Assembly: GCA_017455665.1 (NCBI GenBank)
Contig: JAFSZN010000137.1
Coordinates: forward strand, 1-51,935
Reading direction: 5' to 3'
DNA from: Lentisphaeria bacterium
GTDB lineage: Bacteria; Verrucomicrobiota; Lentisphaeria; Victivallales; UBA1829
DNA length: 51,935 nt
Below the pieces are notes generated by a model, which was not told where the DNA came from, searched no databases, and saw nothing but the letters and a program-made list of their open reading frames with translations. The first letter of the stretch is position 1; the number at the start of each line of letters is the position of its first letter. Of the stretch, positions 43,981-51,935 are shown in pieces. The position numbers and the translations under genes are program-made.

Positions 43981-46275
43981 TCAGTTTTTCTCCTTCACGC
44001 ACATCACGTGGTACACGCCGCCGACGCTTTCGGCGCCCTCGGTGACGTGTTCGAATCCGGGGAACTCGGCGTCCCACGTTTCGAGCTGGCGCAGGTACTG
44101 GATCTGCGGGCAGTTTCCGTCGCCGAAGACCTCGCCGGACATGAGCATCGGGATCCCCGGCGGATACGGGATCACGGCGTTCGCGGCGACGCGGCCCGCG
44201 AGGCTGTTCGACGGGACCATCTCCACGTTTCCGGTCACGATATGCCGGTAGGCTTCGCGCGGCGTGAGCTTCTGGCGCGGAAGCTCGTTGAACGCGCGGT
44301 CGAGCATGGCCTCGGGCGTCTTCTCGCGGATGTAGCGGAACATGCGTTCGGAGAGGGTGCGTACGCCGTCCTTTCCGTAGTGCGCGGGATGAGCGGCGGC
44401 AAGCTCGGGGAAGACCTCGGCGACGGGCGCGTTCGCCTCATACAGCCGTTTGAAGTTCAGGAGCGTGTTCAGGAGCGTGCCCCATTTGCCCTTCGTGATG
44501 CCCATGGAGAAGAGGAACATGATCTGGAAGTCTGTGGTACGCGTGGGTACGATGCCCTCGCGGTACAGGTAGTATGACACAAGCGCCGCCGGGACGCCGT
44601 TCGGCTGGACCGTGCCGTCGTCGCCCATGCCCGGCGTGAGGATGCTGACTTTGATGGGGTCGAGCATGACCCAGTTTTCCTCCAGGCCGGAGAACCCGTG
44701 CCACGCCGTGCCCTCCTCGATGCGCCAGCAGCGCTGGTCGGTCGTGAGGAGCGAACGCGGCGCGTCGGCGAACGCGTACGCGCGCCCGGTCTTCGGCTCC
44801 GAGACCGTGTCGGCGTTCCAGGGCTTGAAGAACCAGCTCCCGTCCTTTTCCGCCTGGCGGCAGATGCGCGCGAGCGCCTGCCGGAAGTCGACCGCCTCCT
44901 CAATGACCTCCTGCGTGAGCGAGCGTCCGCAGCGCGCCATCATGGCGGCGGAGATGTCGTTCGAGGCGCAGATGGCGTAGAGCGGCGAGGTGGTGGCGTG
45001 GAGCATGTACGCCTGGTTGAAGCGTTCGAACGGGACGGGGCGGCGTCCCTCGCGGACGTGGATGTAAGACGCCTGCGAGAGGGCGTTCAGGAGCTTGTGC
45101 GTGGAGTGCGTGGCGAACACGGTCGCGCCCTTGTGCCCGGCGGGATCGCCGCGCATGGCGAAGTGGTCCGCGTACATCGGGTTGAAGCGCGCGTAGCCGT
45201 ACCACGCCTCGTCCATGTGGATCACGTCGACCGACTTGTCGAGCTCCGCCTCGACCTTCGCGCTGTTGTAGCACAGGCCGTCGTAGGTGCAGTTCGTGAC
45301 GACCGCGTAGGCGGGGCGCGCGCCCTTCGGCGCGATGGGGCTGGCGGCGATCTTCGCGCGGATCGCCTCGGGCGTCATCTCCGGACGGCGGATCGGGCCG
45401 ATGATGCCGTAGCGGTTGCGGGTCGGGACCATGTAGACCGGGGCGGCTCCGGTGATGATGAGGCCCTGTTCGATGGACTTGTGGCAGTTGCGGTCGCAGA
45501 CCGCCACGTCGGCGTCGGTCAGCACGCCCTGGATCACGGTGCGGTTGCTGCCGGAGGTGCCGACGACCACGGAGTACGACCGGTGCGCGCCGAACGTCTT
45601 CGCGGCGAGCGCCTCGCTCTTCTTGAACGCGCCCTCGTGGTCAAGCAGGGACCCGATGCTGCCGCGTTCGATGCCGGTGTCCGTGCGGAAGAGGTTTTCG
45701 CCGTAGAAATCGAAGAACTTCTTGCCCTCGGGCGACTTGGTGAAGCCGACGCCGCCCTGGTGGCCGGGCGCCGCCCAGGAGTATTCGTGGCTGGACTCGT
45801 TGTAATCCCAGATCGCCTGCATGAGCGGCGGGAGCAGGTTGCCGCGCCAGCGGCGTATGGCGGCTTCGATGCGCCCGGCGATGAACCGCGGGCTGTCCTC
45901 GAAGATCCAGACGAACTCGTTGGCGAGCGCCATCAGGGATTCGCTGAGGTTGCGGCTGGTCGCGGCGCGGTCGGCGAGCAGGAAGACCGGGACGCCCGCC
46001 TGGCGTTCGCGGACGTGCTTCAGAAAATCGAGCGTGCGGCGTTCGGCGTTCTTCCCGAACTCCATGTCGGTGGCGACGAGAAACGCGTCGAGGTCCATGT
46101 TCGTGGCGGCGATCGGGAACGCCTCGCACACGCTCTGCGCGAACTGGACGGCGATGCTCCGGTCGGCGAGCGATTCGGCGAGGCGTTCGACGGCGTTGTG
46201 CATGGCGAGGTTGTTTTCGGACTGGATGTCCTCGACGACGAGGACTTGCCTGAGCTGCAGTTCGGACGTATTCAT
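43981..46275 (-). CDS. adiA: Inducible-type arginine decarboxylase
   Basis: 764 aa, fold-type I PLP decarboxylase. The N-terminal receiver-like wing domain (about 1-140) is present. The PLP Lys is residue 394 in ATHSTHKLLNALSQASYIHV. The C-terminal part (VSILTPGMG, TRTTDFQIMFLFSMG, NAVIPYPPGIPMLMSGE) follows E. coli AdiA closely in sequence and length (755 aa), favouring arginine over lysine or ornithine. It consumes a cytoplasmic proton per arginine, making agmatine. The antiporter gene lies 38 bp upstream on the same strand, forming an arginine-dependent acid-resistance pair. Confidence 0.93.
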   Translation of the reverse strand: MNTSELQLRQVLVVEDIQSENNLAMHNAVERLAESLADRSIAVQFAQSVCEAFPIAATNMDLDAFLVATDMEFGKNAERRTLDFLKHVRERQAGVPVFLLADRAATSRNLSESLMALANEFVWIFEDSPRFIAGRIEAAIRRWRGNLLPPLMQAIWDYNESSHEYSWAAPGHQGGVGFTKSPEGKKFFDFYGENLFRTDTGIERGSIGSLLDHEGAFKKSEALAAKTFGAHRSYSVVVGTSGSNRTVIQGVLTDADVAVCDRNCHKSIEQGLIITGAAPVYMVPTRNRYGIIGPIRRPEMTPEAIRAKIAASPIAPKGARPAYAVVTNCTYDGLCYNSAKVEAELDKSVDVIHMDEAWYGYARFNPMYADHFAMRGDPAGHKGATVFATHSTHKLLNALSQASYIHVREGRRPVPFERFNQAYMLHATTSPLYAICASNDISAAMMARCGRSLTQEVIEEAVDFRQALARICRQAEKDGSWFFKPWNADTVSEPKTGRAYAFADAPRSLLTTDQRCWRIEEGTAWHGFSGLEENWVMLDPIKVSILTPGMGDDGTVQPNGVPAALVSYYLYREGIVPTRTTDFQIMFLFSMGITKGKWGTLLNTLLNFKRLYEANAPVAEVFPELAAAHPAHYGKDGVRTLSERMFRYIREKTPEAMLDRAFNELPRQKLTPREAYRHIVTGNVEMVPSNSLAGRVAANAVIPYPPGIPMLMSGEVFGDGNCPQIQYLRQLETWDAEFPGFEHVTEGAESVGGVYHVMCVKEKN

Positions 46276-46313
46276 AATATGTACCCTCCTTTTTCCGTTT
46301 GGAAACGCAAGTG

Positions 46314-47792
46314 TCAGAGTTTGATCTTTCCGGTCGCGGCGAGCACGACGGCGATGATCGCGACGACGACCATCGCGATCGCGCACATGGCCTCCGTCGG
46401 CGTGAACGACGGTTTTTCCTTCAGCGCGCGGTCGGAGGCGTCCTCGCGTGCCTGGGCGCAGGCGCGGATGTACACCGGGATGCCGATCACGAGGAAACAG
46501 AACGCCATCAGCAGGTAGGTGAGCCCGGCGGCGTAGATCATCCAGAGCGCGTACAGCGTGCCGGCGACGCCGCAGAGCATCGCGAAGGGGCGTTTCACGG
46601 GCAGGCTGTCCGGGTATTCCCCGGTCGCGCAGAGTTTCCACAGGTACGCCGTGCAGGCGAGGTAGGGAGGCAGGATCATCACGGACGTGACCGAGAGCAT
46701 CGTGTTCCACGCGTTGTTCTCGAAGTAGACGAAGATCATGGTGAGCTGCATGAGGCCGCTGGTGACCCAGAGCGAGGCGGACGGGCTTTCGTGTGCGTTT
46801 GCGTGTTTGAAGAACCGCGGGAACGTGCCGTCGAGCGCGGCGGCGTACGGGATCTGCGCGATCATGATCGTGAACGCCAGCCAGCTCGTCAGGAGCGCGA
46901 CGATCACGCCGAGGTTCATCACCCAGCCGCCCCACGGGCCGACGATCTTCGCCAGGATCGGCGCGGTCGACGGATTCTCCAGCACGGCGAGGTGGCCCTG
47001 CGACATGTATCCGAACGGCAGCATGGAGAGCAGGAAATAGATCGTGAGGCAGGCGAAGAAGCCGAGCACGGTCGCCCGCCCGACGTCGCGCTGGCTTTTC
47101 GCGCGCCCGGAGATCACCACGGCGCCCTCGATGCCGATGAACGCCCACAGCGTGACCAGCATGGTCGACTTGATCTGCGGCATGATCCCGCCCAGCGGCT
47201 TGTCCGCAAGCGCCTTCGAGAACGCGCGCCCCCAGAAGTCGGTTTTGAACGTGTCGAAGCGGAAGACGAACAGCATCACGAGGATGAACAGCACGATCGG
47301 GACGAGCTTGCAGATCGTGCCGACCACGTTCAGGAACGCCGCCTGCTTCACGCCGCGCAGCACGAGGAAGTTCATGAGCCAGATCACGCAGGATCCGCCG
47401 ATGATCGACGGGATGTTGTTGCCGTGCGTGAACCAGCCCGGAAAGAAGTAGTCCAGCGCGTCCATCAGCAGAACCGCGTACGCCACGTTCCCGAAGACGT
47501 TGCAGAGCCAGTAGCACCACGCCATCTGGAATCCGGCGAACCTGCCGAACCCGAGGCGGGCGTAGGCGTAGATGCCGGTCGTGGCGTCCGGACGCGCGTC
47601 GGCGAGGATCCGGAACGTGTTCGCGAGGAAAAAGATGCCGACGCCGGTGATGATCCACGCGATCAGCACGGCTCCCGCCCCCGCCCCCTGCGACATGTTC
47701 TGCGGCAGGCTGAATATGCCGCCGCCCACCATGGCGCTGACGACCAGAGCCGCCAGCATCATCACGCCAAGTTTCTTCGATTGTTCTCCCAT
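46314..47792 (-). CDS. Basic amino acid/agmatine antiporter, APC family
   Basis: 492 aa, about 12 TM helices. The first helix has the unwound motif VSAMVGGGIFSLPQNMSQ (about 18-35) of the APA antiporters. IWLMNFLVLRGVKQ and WAFIGIEGAVVISGRAKS are also typical. It looks nearer to the ArcD/AaxC branch than to enterobacterial AdiC. Exchange of arginine for agmatine is inferred from the adiA gene downstream in the same unit. GGGAGGGG lies five bases before the chosen ATG; an in-frame ATG at 47864 would add 24 non-hydrophobic residues. Confidence 0.9.
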   Translation of the reverse strand: MGEQSKKLGVMMLAALVVSAMVGGGIFSLPQNMSQGAGAGAVLIAWIITGVGIFFLANTFRILADARPDATTGIYAYARLGFGRFAGFQMAWCYWLCNVFGNVAYAVLLMDALDYFFPGWFTHGNNIPSIIGGSCVIWLMNFLVLRGVKQAAFLNVVGTICKLVPIVLFILVMLFVFRFDTFKTDFWGRAFSKALADKPLGGIMPQIKSTMLVTLWAFIGIEGAVVISGRAKSQRDVGRATVLGFFACLTIYFLLSMLPFGYMSQGHLAVLENPSTAPILAKIVGPWGGWVMNLGVIVALLTSWLAFTIMIAQIPYAAALDGTFPRFFKHANAHESPSASLWVTSGLMQLTMIFVYFENNAWNTMLSVTSVMILPPYLACTAYLWKLCATGEYPDSLPVKRPFAMLCGVAGTLYALWMIYAAGLTYLLMAFCFLVIGIPVYIRACAQAREDASDRALKEKPSFTPTEAMCAIAMVVVAIIAVVLAATGKIKL

Positions 47793-47881
47793 GAGATACC
47801 CCTCCCGGTTATGTTTGTTTCTATGTGTGGAAAGGGTCCCGTGGATACGGTCGAATACGGACATCCCCTCCCTGTGGGATT

Positions 47882-47909
47882 AACATAGCACCGCTTGGCG
47901 GAAAAGCAA
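47882..47909 (-). promoter_or_regulatory. Promoter of the antiporter-adiA unit
   Basis: Minus strand TTGCTT (47904-47909), 16-bp spacer ending TGC, TATGTT (47882-47887). The leader is about 85 nt. No acid-responsive operator was recognised. Confidence 0.5.
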
Positions 47910-47966
47910 ATGGCGGAAAGGCACGGCGGAACCCGAAAAAAAGGGCGGAATGACGGGAAAATGCGC

Positions 47967-47994
47967 TTGCTTTTTGGCGAAGATGATGTATAAT
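47967..47994 (+). promoter_or_regulatory. mraY promoter
   Basis: TTGCTT (47967-47972), 16-bp spacer, consensus TATAAT (47989-47994). The leader to the ATG is about 63 nt. Confidence 0.7.
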
Positions 47995-48063
47995 AATCCG
48001 CAGAAAATCAAGCACCCTGTTTTTTTCAAAAAAAACAATCCCACCACCCCCATCCGCGCCGCC

Positions 48064-49161
48064 ATGCTCTATTATCTCGTCTCCCTCGTACCCGACTTCG
48101 AAAAGACCCCCCTCCGCCTGTTCAACTACTTCACCTTCCGCGCCGCCGCCGCGCTCGTCACCGCCACGCTGCTGGGCATCCTGCTCGGCCCGCTGACGGT
48201 CCGCCTGCTGAAGAAAGCCGTCGCGCCGCCGCGCCTGGAGGGGATCGTGGACGAAAAGTTCGTGGACCACTCGAAGGACAGGACGCCGAGCATGGGCGGG
48301 CTGCTGGTGGTGGCGAGCATCATTCTGGCGACTCTGCTGTGGGGCGACCTCACGAACCGCCTGCTCCTGCTCTTCCTGTGCACGCTCGCGGCGTTCAGCG
48401 CCATCGGGTTCATCGACGACTTCACGAAGATCAGGAGCAAGAAGGACGGCGTGTCCGCCAAGTACAAGCTCGTGTGCCAGTTCGCCGTCTCCCTCATGGC
48501 GATCCTCATCTATTCCCACCTCACGCCCGAGATCGCGAAGACGTTCTGCCAGCTCTACGTGCCGTTCGTCAAGGAGCCGGTCTGGACCATGCCCTACCCC
48601 GTGGCGGTCGCGTTCGCCGTGTTCGTGCTGGTCGGCACGTCCAACGCCGTGAACCTGACGGACGGGAAGGACGGCCTCGCGACGGGCTGCACGATCTGGT
48701 GCATGATGACGTACGCGCTGATCGCGTATCTGTGCACGAACTCGATCTTCGCCTCGCACCTGGACCTGCCGTTCATCCGCAACGGCGCCGAGATCGTCGT
48801 GTTCGCCGCCGCGATCATCGGGGCGTGCGTCGGGTTCCTGTGGCACAACTGCAAGCCCGCGTCCATGTTCATGGGCGACACCGGCAGCCTCGCGCTCGGC
48901 GGCATCATCGGGTTCATCTCCATCCTCGTGAACCAGGAACTCCTGCTCATCCTCGTGGGCGGCGTCTTCGTGATGGAGATCGCATCCGTCATGATCCAGG
49001 TCCCAGTGTTCAGGCTGACCGGGAAGCGCGTCTTCAAATGCACCCCGATCCATCACCATTTCGAACAGCTCGGCTGGACGGAAACGCAGATCGTGACGCG
49101 GTTCTGGATCCTCGCCGGGCTCTTCGCGCTCGCCGGCGCCGCGACGATGAAACTGCGCTGA
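48064..49161 (+). CDS. mraY: Phospho-N-acetylmuramoyl-pentapeptide transferase
   Basis: 365 aa, about 10 TM helices. It makes lipid I from UDP-MurNAc-pentapeptide and undecaprenyl phosphate. DRTPSMGGLLV, the catalytic NLTDGKDGLATG (NLTDGxDGL), MGDTGSLALGG and the C-terminal HHHFEQLGWTE identify it. The start follows homology; upstream in-frame codons lie over the promoter. There is no Shine-Dalgarno before the ATG. It stands alone, away from any mur/fts (dcw) genes, with its own promoter, whereas mraY usually sits inside the dcw cluster. Confidence 0.95.
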   Translation: MLYYLVSLVPDFEKTPLRLFNYFTFRAAAALVTATLLGILLGPLTVRLLKKAVAPPRLEGIVDEKFVDHSKDRTPSMGGLLVVASIILATLLWGDLTNRLLLLFLCTLAAFSAIGFIDDFTKIRSKKDGVSAKYKLVCQFAVSLMAILIYSHLTPEIAKTFCQLYVPFVKEPVWTMPYPVAVAFAVFVLVGTSNAVNLTDGKDGLATGCTIWCMMTYALIAYLCTNSIFASHLDLPFIRNGAEIVVFAAAIIGACVGFLWHNCKPASMFMGDTGSLALGGIIGFISILVNQELLLILVGGVFVMEIASVMIQVPVFRLTGKRVFKCTPIHHHFEQLGWTETQIVTRFWILAGLFALAGAATMKLR

Positions 49162-49163
49162 GG

Positions 49164-49202
49164 GAGGCGTTGCCTCGGCAGTGCCGTGCTTCGCGACGGC
49201 AC
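49164..49202. repeat. Two hairpins directly after mraY
   Basis: GAGGC-GTT-GCCTC (49164-49176) and GTGCCGT-GCTTCGCG-ACGGCAC (49181-49202), the latter with a 7-bp stem. No T-run follows, so these are not classical terminators. They are related in size and placement to the hairpins at 9078, 15849, 25505 and 37839. Confidence 0.75.
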
Positions 49203-49262
49203 AGGAGAAACAAAGCATTCAGACCGTTTACGAACGGTCAAAAGTACAACGTCCGACGACTT

Positions 49263-49691
49263 TTATTTTCCGAAATCCAAAATGGATTTCGAGGAGGGAG
49301 GGGGCTGGTCCGGGCGTTTTTCGTAGTCCGGGCAGTCGTCCATCGGCTGCACCTCACAATGCTTGCGCGTGCAGATCACGGCGAAGGCGTTCACGAGCGA
49401 ATGGGCGCAGTCCCGGCAGAAACGGTGTTCCGACGGGGTATCCATATCCAGAATCGAGGTCTTTTTTTCGGCGGATTCATCGTTGCCGAACAGCGCGTCC
49501 AGCGCCTTGCGTCCGGCGGAGACCGAAGCAGCGTCTTCGGACTTCGGAGCGTCGGGTGCGCCCGCGTCCGCGCCGCAGACGGAGCAGACGAAGTGTTCGC
49601 CCTTCACGTCCCAGCCGTCAAGGATCTTCTCAAGCTTCGCGAACGCCGTGAAGCCGCAGGCGGGGCAGGTGAACTGTTCGCCGGGTTTCAC
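49263..49691 (-). CDS. Small protein with two zinc-binding segments
   Basis: 142 aa. An N-terminal zinc ribbon (FTCPACGF at about 8-15 and FVCSVCGA at about 35-42), an acidic Ser/Ala linker (about 50-85), and a second Cys/His-rich segment (FCRDCAHSL with CTRKHC and DDCPDYE, about 96-131). The GTG start overlaps the stop of the AI-2E transporter gene (GTGA), so it is translationally coupled. It may be a cytosolic DNA/RNA- or protein-binding adaptor. The family was not recognised. Confidence 0.75.
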   Translation of the reverse strand: MKPGEQFTCPACGFTAFAKLEKILDGWDVKGEHFVCSVCGADAGAPDAPKSEDAASVSAGRKALDALFGNDESAEKKTSILDMDTPSEHRFCRDCAHSLVNAFAVICTRKHCEVQPMDDCPDYEKRPDQPPPSSKSILDFGK

Positions 49692-51172
49692 GCGCCGGAG
49701 TCCGCGCTGTCCTGCGCCTGCGCCGCCTTGCGGCGTCTGCGCGCGTTCAGCGTCTGGTAGAAGAGCGGGACGAGGAGCTTCAGGAGCGCGGCGGCGGGCA
49801 CGGCGAGGATCATGCCGGAGATGCCCGCGACGACCGCGCCGAGCAGGACCACGATGATCGTTTCCACGAGCGTCAGTCCGATCGCCTCGCCGACCAGCAC
49901 GGGATACAGCAGGAGCTGCTCCAGGATCACGTGGATCAGCAGATACGCGATGCCGATGCCGATGACGGGCATCACGATGCCGCCCTGCGCGAAGATGACG
50001 GTCACGACGACGGACAGGATGGCGGCGAGCACGGGTCCGAGGAACGGCAGCAGGATCGTGGAGCCGGCGATGAGCGCGAGGACGGGCCAGAACGGGACGT
50101 TGAACGGGATGAAGATCAGCGCGTACAGGATCGTTTCCAGCACGATGATCCAGAAATAGCCGACCAGCCACGCCCGGAACATCTTGTAGATGTGGTCGAT
50201 GATGTGCGCGGCGCCGCGGCGTTCGTGCTCGGAGGCGTCCGGGAGCCAGCCGCTTTCGTAGATGCTGCTCACGGTCCATTCGCCGAGGTTCTGCCCGAAG
50301 TCCGCGCGCCCGGCGGCGAAGACCGCCATTTTGAGCAGGAAATAGTAGTAGAAGAACAGGAACATCACGAGGTCGAACGCGAACGTGCCCGCCCACGCGG
50401 TGATGTGGAACGCGTTTTTGACCAGCTCGTTGCCCGCCCGGAGCGTGAACTTCGCCACGTCGATGTTGTGCGCCGCCATCGCCTCGTCGATCCGGTTCCG
50501 CAGGCGTTCGCGGACGTTCAGGCCCTCCTCCTCTTTCGAGGGCGGGTCGAGGCGGTCCAGCAGTTCGCCGAGCTTCTGCTCCAGCTTCTCGACCGCGTGG
50601 TTGTTCTGCGCCCACCGGGACAGGGAATCGCCGGACATGGCGGCGAACGGGCTGATGAAGTGAACGAGCGTCCAGGAAAGCACCACGGTCACGATCACGA
50701 CGAAGATGACCGTCAGGGCGGACGCCTGCGTCGCGATGCGGCGGCGTTCCGGCTCGGGGAGCCTGCCGGGCTGTTCCGGGGCGGGTCCCGCCTCAGCCTC
50801 GGGCTCGAACGCCTGTCCCGGTTCGTCGCTGAAACGGCGCGTGATGCGCCTGCGGAAGGCGGTGAACGGGGCGTTGAGCTTCACGAGGAAGGCATGCAGC
50901 CCGAGCATGAACTTGGTCCCGAAGAAACGGCGTTCGAGGAACTGTTCGAAGTGGAACGACAGGACGGCGGCGAGGATGCCGAAGAAAAGCGGCTTGACGA
51001 AGATCGCGGCAAGCAGGAACAGGACCAGGATCACGAAGACGGGGATGAACCCGTGCGCGGGCGCGATGAACGTGTCCGCCTTCGGACGGCGGAGGATCTT
51101 GCGCGCCCCGAAGGCGGAAGACGCGGCCTGTTCCTCGGAACGCGCCCCGGTCTTGTCCTGTTCGGTGTCCAT
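49688..51172 (-). CDS. AI-2E-family (PerM/TqsA-like) transporter
   Basis: 494 aa. A cytoplasmic N-terminus (about 1-42), TM pair (about 43-75), a hydrophilic insertion of about 80 residues rich in Glu/Pro, and then the family core with long amphipathic loop and TM helices. The C-terminal region LALIAGSTILLPFLGPVLAA and the last helices GLTLVETIIVVLLGAVVAGI are typical. Members export small molecules or exchange Na+/H+; the substrate cannot be inferred. It lies six bases after purM and overlaps the zinc-ribbon gene. Confidence 0.88.
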   Translation of the reverse strand: MDTEQDKTGARSEEQAASSAFGARKILRRPKADTFIAPAHGFIPVFVILVLFLLAAIFVKPLFFGILAAVLSFHFEQFLERRFFGTKFMLGLHAFLVKLNAPFTAFRRRITRRFSDEPGQAFEPEAEAGPAPEQPGRLPEPERRRIATQASALTVIFVVIVTVVLSWTLVHFISPFAAMSGDSLSRWAQNNHAVEKLEQKLGELLDRLDPPSKEEEGLNVRERLRNRIDEAMAAHNIDVAKFTLRAGNELVKNAFHITAWAGTFAFDLVMFLFFYYYFLLKMAVFAAGRADFGQNLGEWTVSSIYESGWLPDASEHERRGAAHIIDHIYKMFRAWLVGYFWIIVLETILYALIFIPFNVPFWPVLALIAGSTILLPFLGPVLAAILSVVVTVIFAQGGIVMPVIGIGIAYLLIHVILEQLLLYPVLVGEAIGLTLVETIIVVLLGAVVAGISGMILAVPAAALLKLLVPLFYQTLNARRRRKAAQAQDSADSGA

Positions 51173-51178
51173 GCGCGC

Positions 51179-51935
51179 TTACCCGGCGACGACGGATTTG
51201 CCGGTGCCTTCGGTGACCTCGCCGCAGACGAACGCGTGGATGCCGGCGGATTCGGCGGCGTCGATGGCGGTCTTCACGGCGTCCGGACGGACGAACCAGA
51301 CCATGCCGACGCCCATGTTGAACACGCGGTAGGCTTCCTGCACGGGGAGGTTGCCGAGCTGGACCAGAAGCTGGAAGATCGGGATGTAGTTGTCGATCTT
51401 TTCGGGATGGAAGACGGCGTCGACGGTCTTCGGCAGGATGCGCGGGACGTTGTCGATGAGGCCGCCACCGGTGATGTGGGCGATGCCGTTGATTGTGACG
51501 CCCGCGGCCTTGGCGGCCTTGATGGCGGGGAGATAGCAGGTGTGGGGCTTCAGGAGGGCTTCGCCGACGGATTCGCCGTCGAGCATGTCGGGCCTGGAAT
51601 CGACGCGGTAGCCGTTTGCCTCGAAGAGCAGCTTGCGGGCGAGGCTGAATCCGTTGGTGTGGAGTCCGTTGGACGCGAGGCCGATCGCGACGTCGCCGGG
51701 GGCGATGTTCTCGCCGGTAATGATCTCGCTCTTCTCGACGATGCCGGTGATGATGCCGACGAGGTCGAAGTCGTTGCCGTACATGCCGGGCATCTCCGCG
51801 GTCTCGCCGCCGAGCACGGCGCAGTTCGCGGCGCGGCAGGCGTCGGCGATGCCGCCGAGGACGTCTTCGTAGAGCGGGCTGCGGAGCTTGCCGATGCCGA
51901 TGTAGTCGAGGAAATAGATGGGCTCCGCGCCCTGC
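51179..51935 (-). CDS. purM: Phosphoribosylformylglycinamidine cyclo-ligase (AIR synthetase), 5' end cut by window
   Basis: The visible 252 C-terminal residues run to the window edge at 51935. GAEPIYFLDYIGIGKL, then LGGETAEMPGMY, and the ATP-grasp-like GLASNGLHTNGFSLAR and HITGGGLIDNVPRIL are diagnostic for PurM, which closes the imidazole ring in purine synthesis. The frame remains open into the missing part, so the gene is truncated by the window, not by mutation. It is the first visible gene of a unit with the AI-2E transporter and the zinc-ribbon protein. Confidence 0.95.
   Translation of the reverse strand, partial: QGAEPIYFLDYIGIGKLRSPLYEDVLGGIADACRAANCAVLGGETAEMPGMYGNDFDLVGIITGIVEKSEIITGENIAPGDVAIGLASNGLHTNGFSLARKLLFEANGYRVDSRPDMLDGESVGEALLKPHTCYLPAIKAAKAAGVTINGIAHITGGGLIDNVPRILPKTVDAVFHPEKIDNYIPIFQLLVQLGNLPVQEAYRVFNMGVGMVWFVRPDAVKTAIDAAESAGIHAFVCGEVTEGTGKSVVAG

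Noticed and set aside
43981..47658. A single 1225-codon open frame on the minus strand
   Set aside because: The first third is a His/Arg-rich shadow of the antiporter gene. AdiA homology starts at the ATG at 46275.
47793..47864. N-terminal extension of the antiporter from the ATG at 47864
   Set aside because: The 24 added residues are hydrophilic and unlike APC transporters, and a strong GGGAGGGG site serves the ATG at 47792.
15849..49202. 7-bp hairpins as ordinary intrinsic terminators
   Set aside because: Apart from the one at 37929-37953, they lack a following U-tract, so they were listed as repeats rather than terminators.
49263..49320. Terminator hairpin GAAATCC-ATTTT-GGATTTC at the end of the zinc-ribbon gene
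   Set aside because: The stem is A/T-rich, lies inside the coding sequence, and is not followed by a T-run on the minus strand.

Overview
The window is a GC-rich chromosomal segment from a Gram-negative bacterium with LPS (a WaaP-type core heptose kinase) and peptidoglycan (mraY). The long GreA protein with a large N-terminal extension is an architecture known from chlamydiae. Together with the AIDA/RTX surface protein, the membrane pyrophosphatase, uronate isomerase, STT3/PMT-like membrane enzymes and a MoxR-Bat locus, this points to the PVC superphylum, most likely a Lentisphaerota (Victivallales-like) gut organism. That placement is inference: no rRNA or tRNA gene was found.

Layout. 1-208: edge of a nested 37/74-bp tandem repeat. 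261-2257: rpsB-tsf (minus). 2351-6225: rpoN followed by an overlapping polytopic membrane protein (minus). 6256-9058: valS. 9115-11497: hppA (minus). 11611-14198: secreted AIDA-repeat/RTX protein. 14209-17305: two small ORFs, a regulator with two MarR-like domains, a structured intergenic region, and a LacI-family regulator. 17365-23614: envelope cluster on the minus strand (GT2 and phosphodiesterase-like enzyme; then hcp, chagasin-like lipoprotein, WaaP kinase, nucleotidyltransferase). 23752-28732: glnS, a metallophosphoesterase and the long GreA (minus). 28769-30102: HI0933-type flavoprotein. 30125-33577: HTH/S24-like regulator, uxaC and an IS66-derived ORF lacking the transposase core (minus). 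33780-37953: MoxR/DUF58/BatD-like/BatA-like locus. 37991-43972: topA, a SanA-like protein, ispD and a GT-C enzyme. 43981-47909: arginine decarboxylase and antiporter (minus). 47967-49161: mraY. 49263-51935: purM (cut by the window end), an AI-2E transporter and a zinc-ribbon protein (minus).

Genes are tightly packed, often with ATGA or GTGA stop/start overlaps. Many promoters are readable as sigma-70 type: a TTGAAA/TTGACA-like -35, a 16-17 bp spacer and a TATATT-like -10, frequently preceded by TGC. The parts that look least described are: three tandem copies of a ~65-residue module in place of zinc ribbons at the TopA C-terminus; an intact IS66-like ORF without its catalytic core, downstream of uxaC; a recurring class of perfect 7-bp-stem hairpins just after stop codons, including two copies with compensatory stem changes; helically phased TTTCAA sites at the uxaC-regulator promoter; and two possible 25-residue ORFs.
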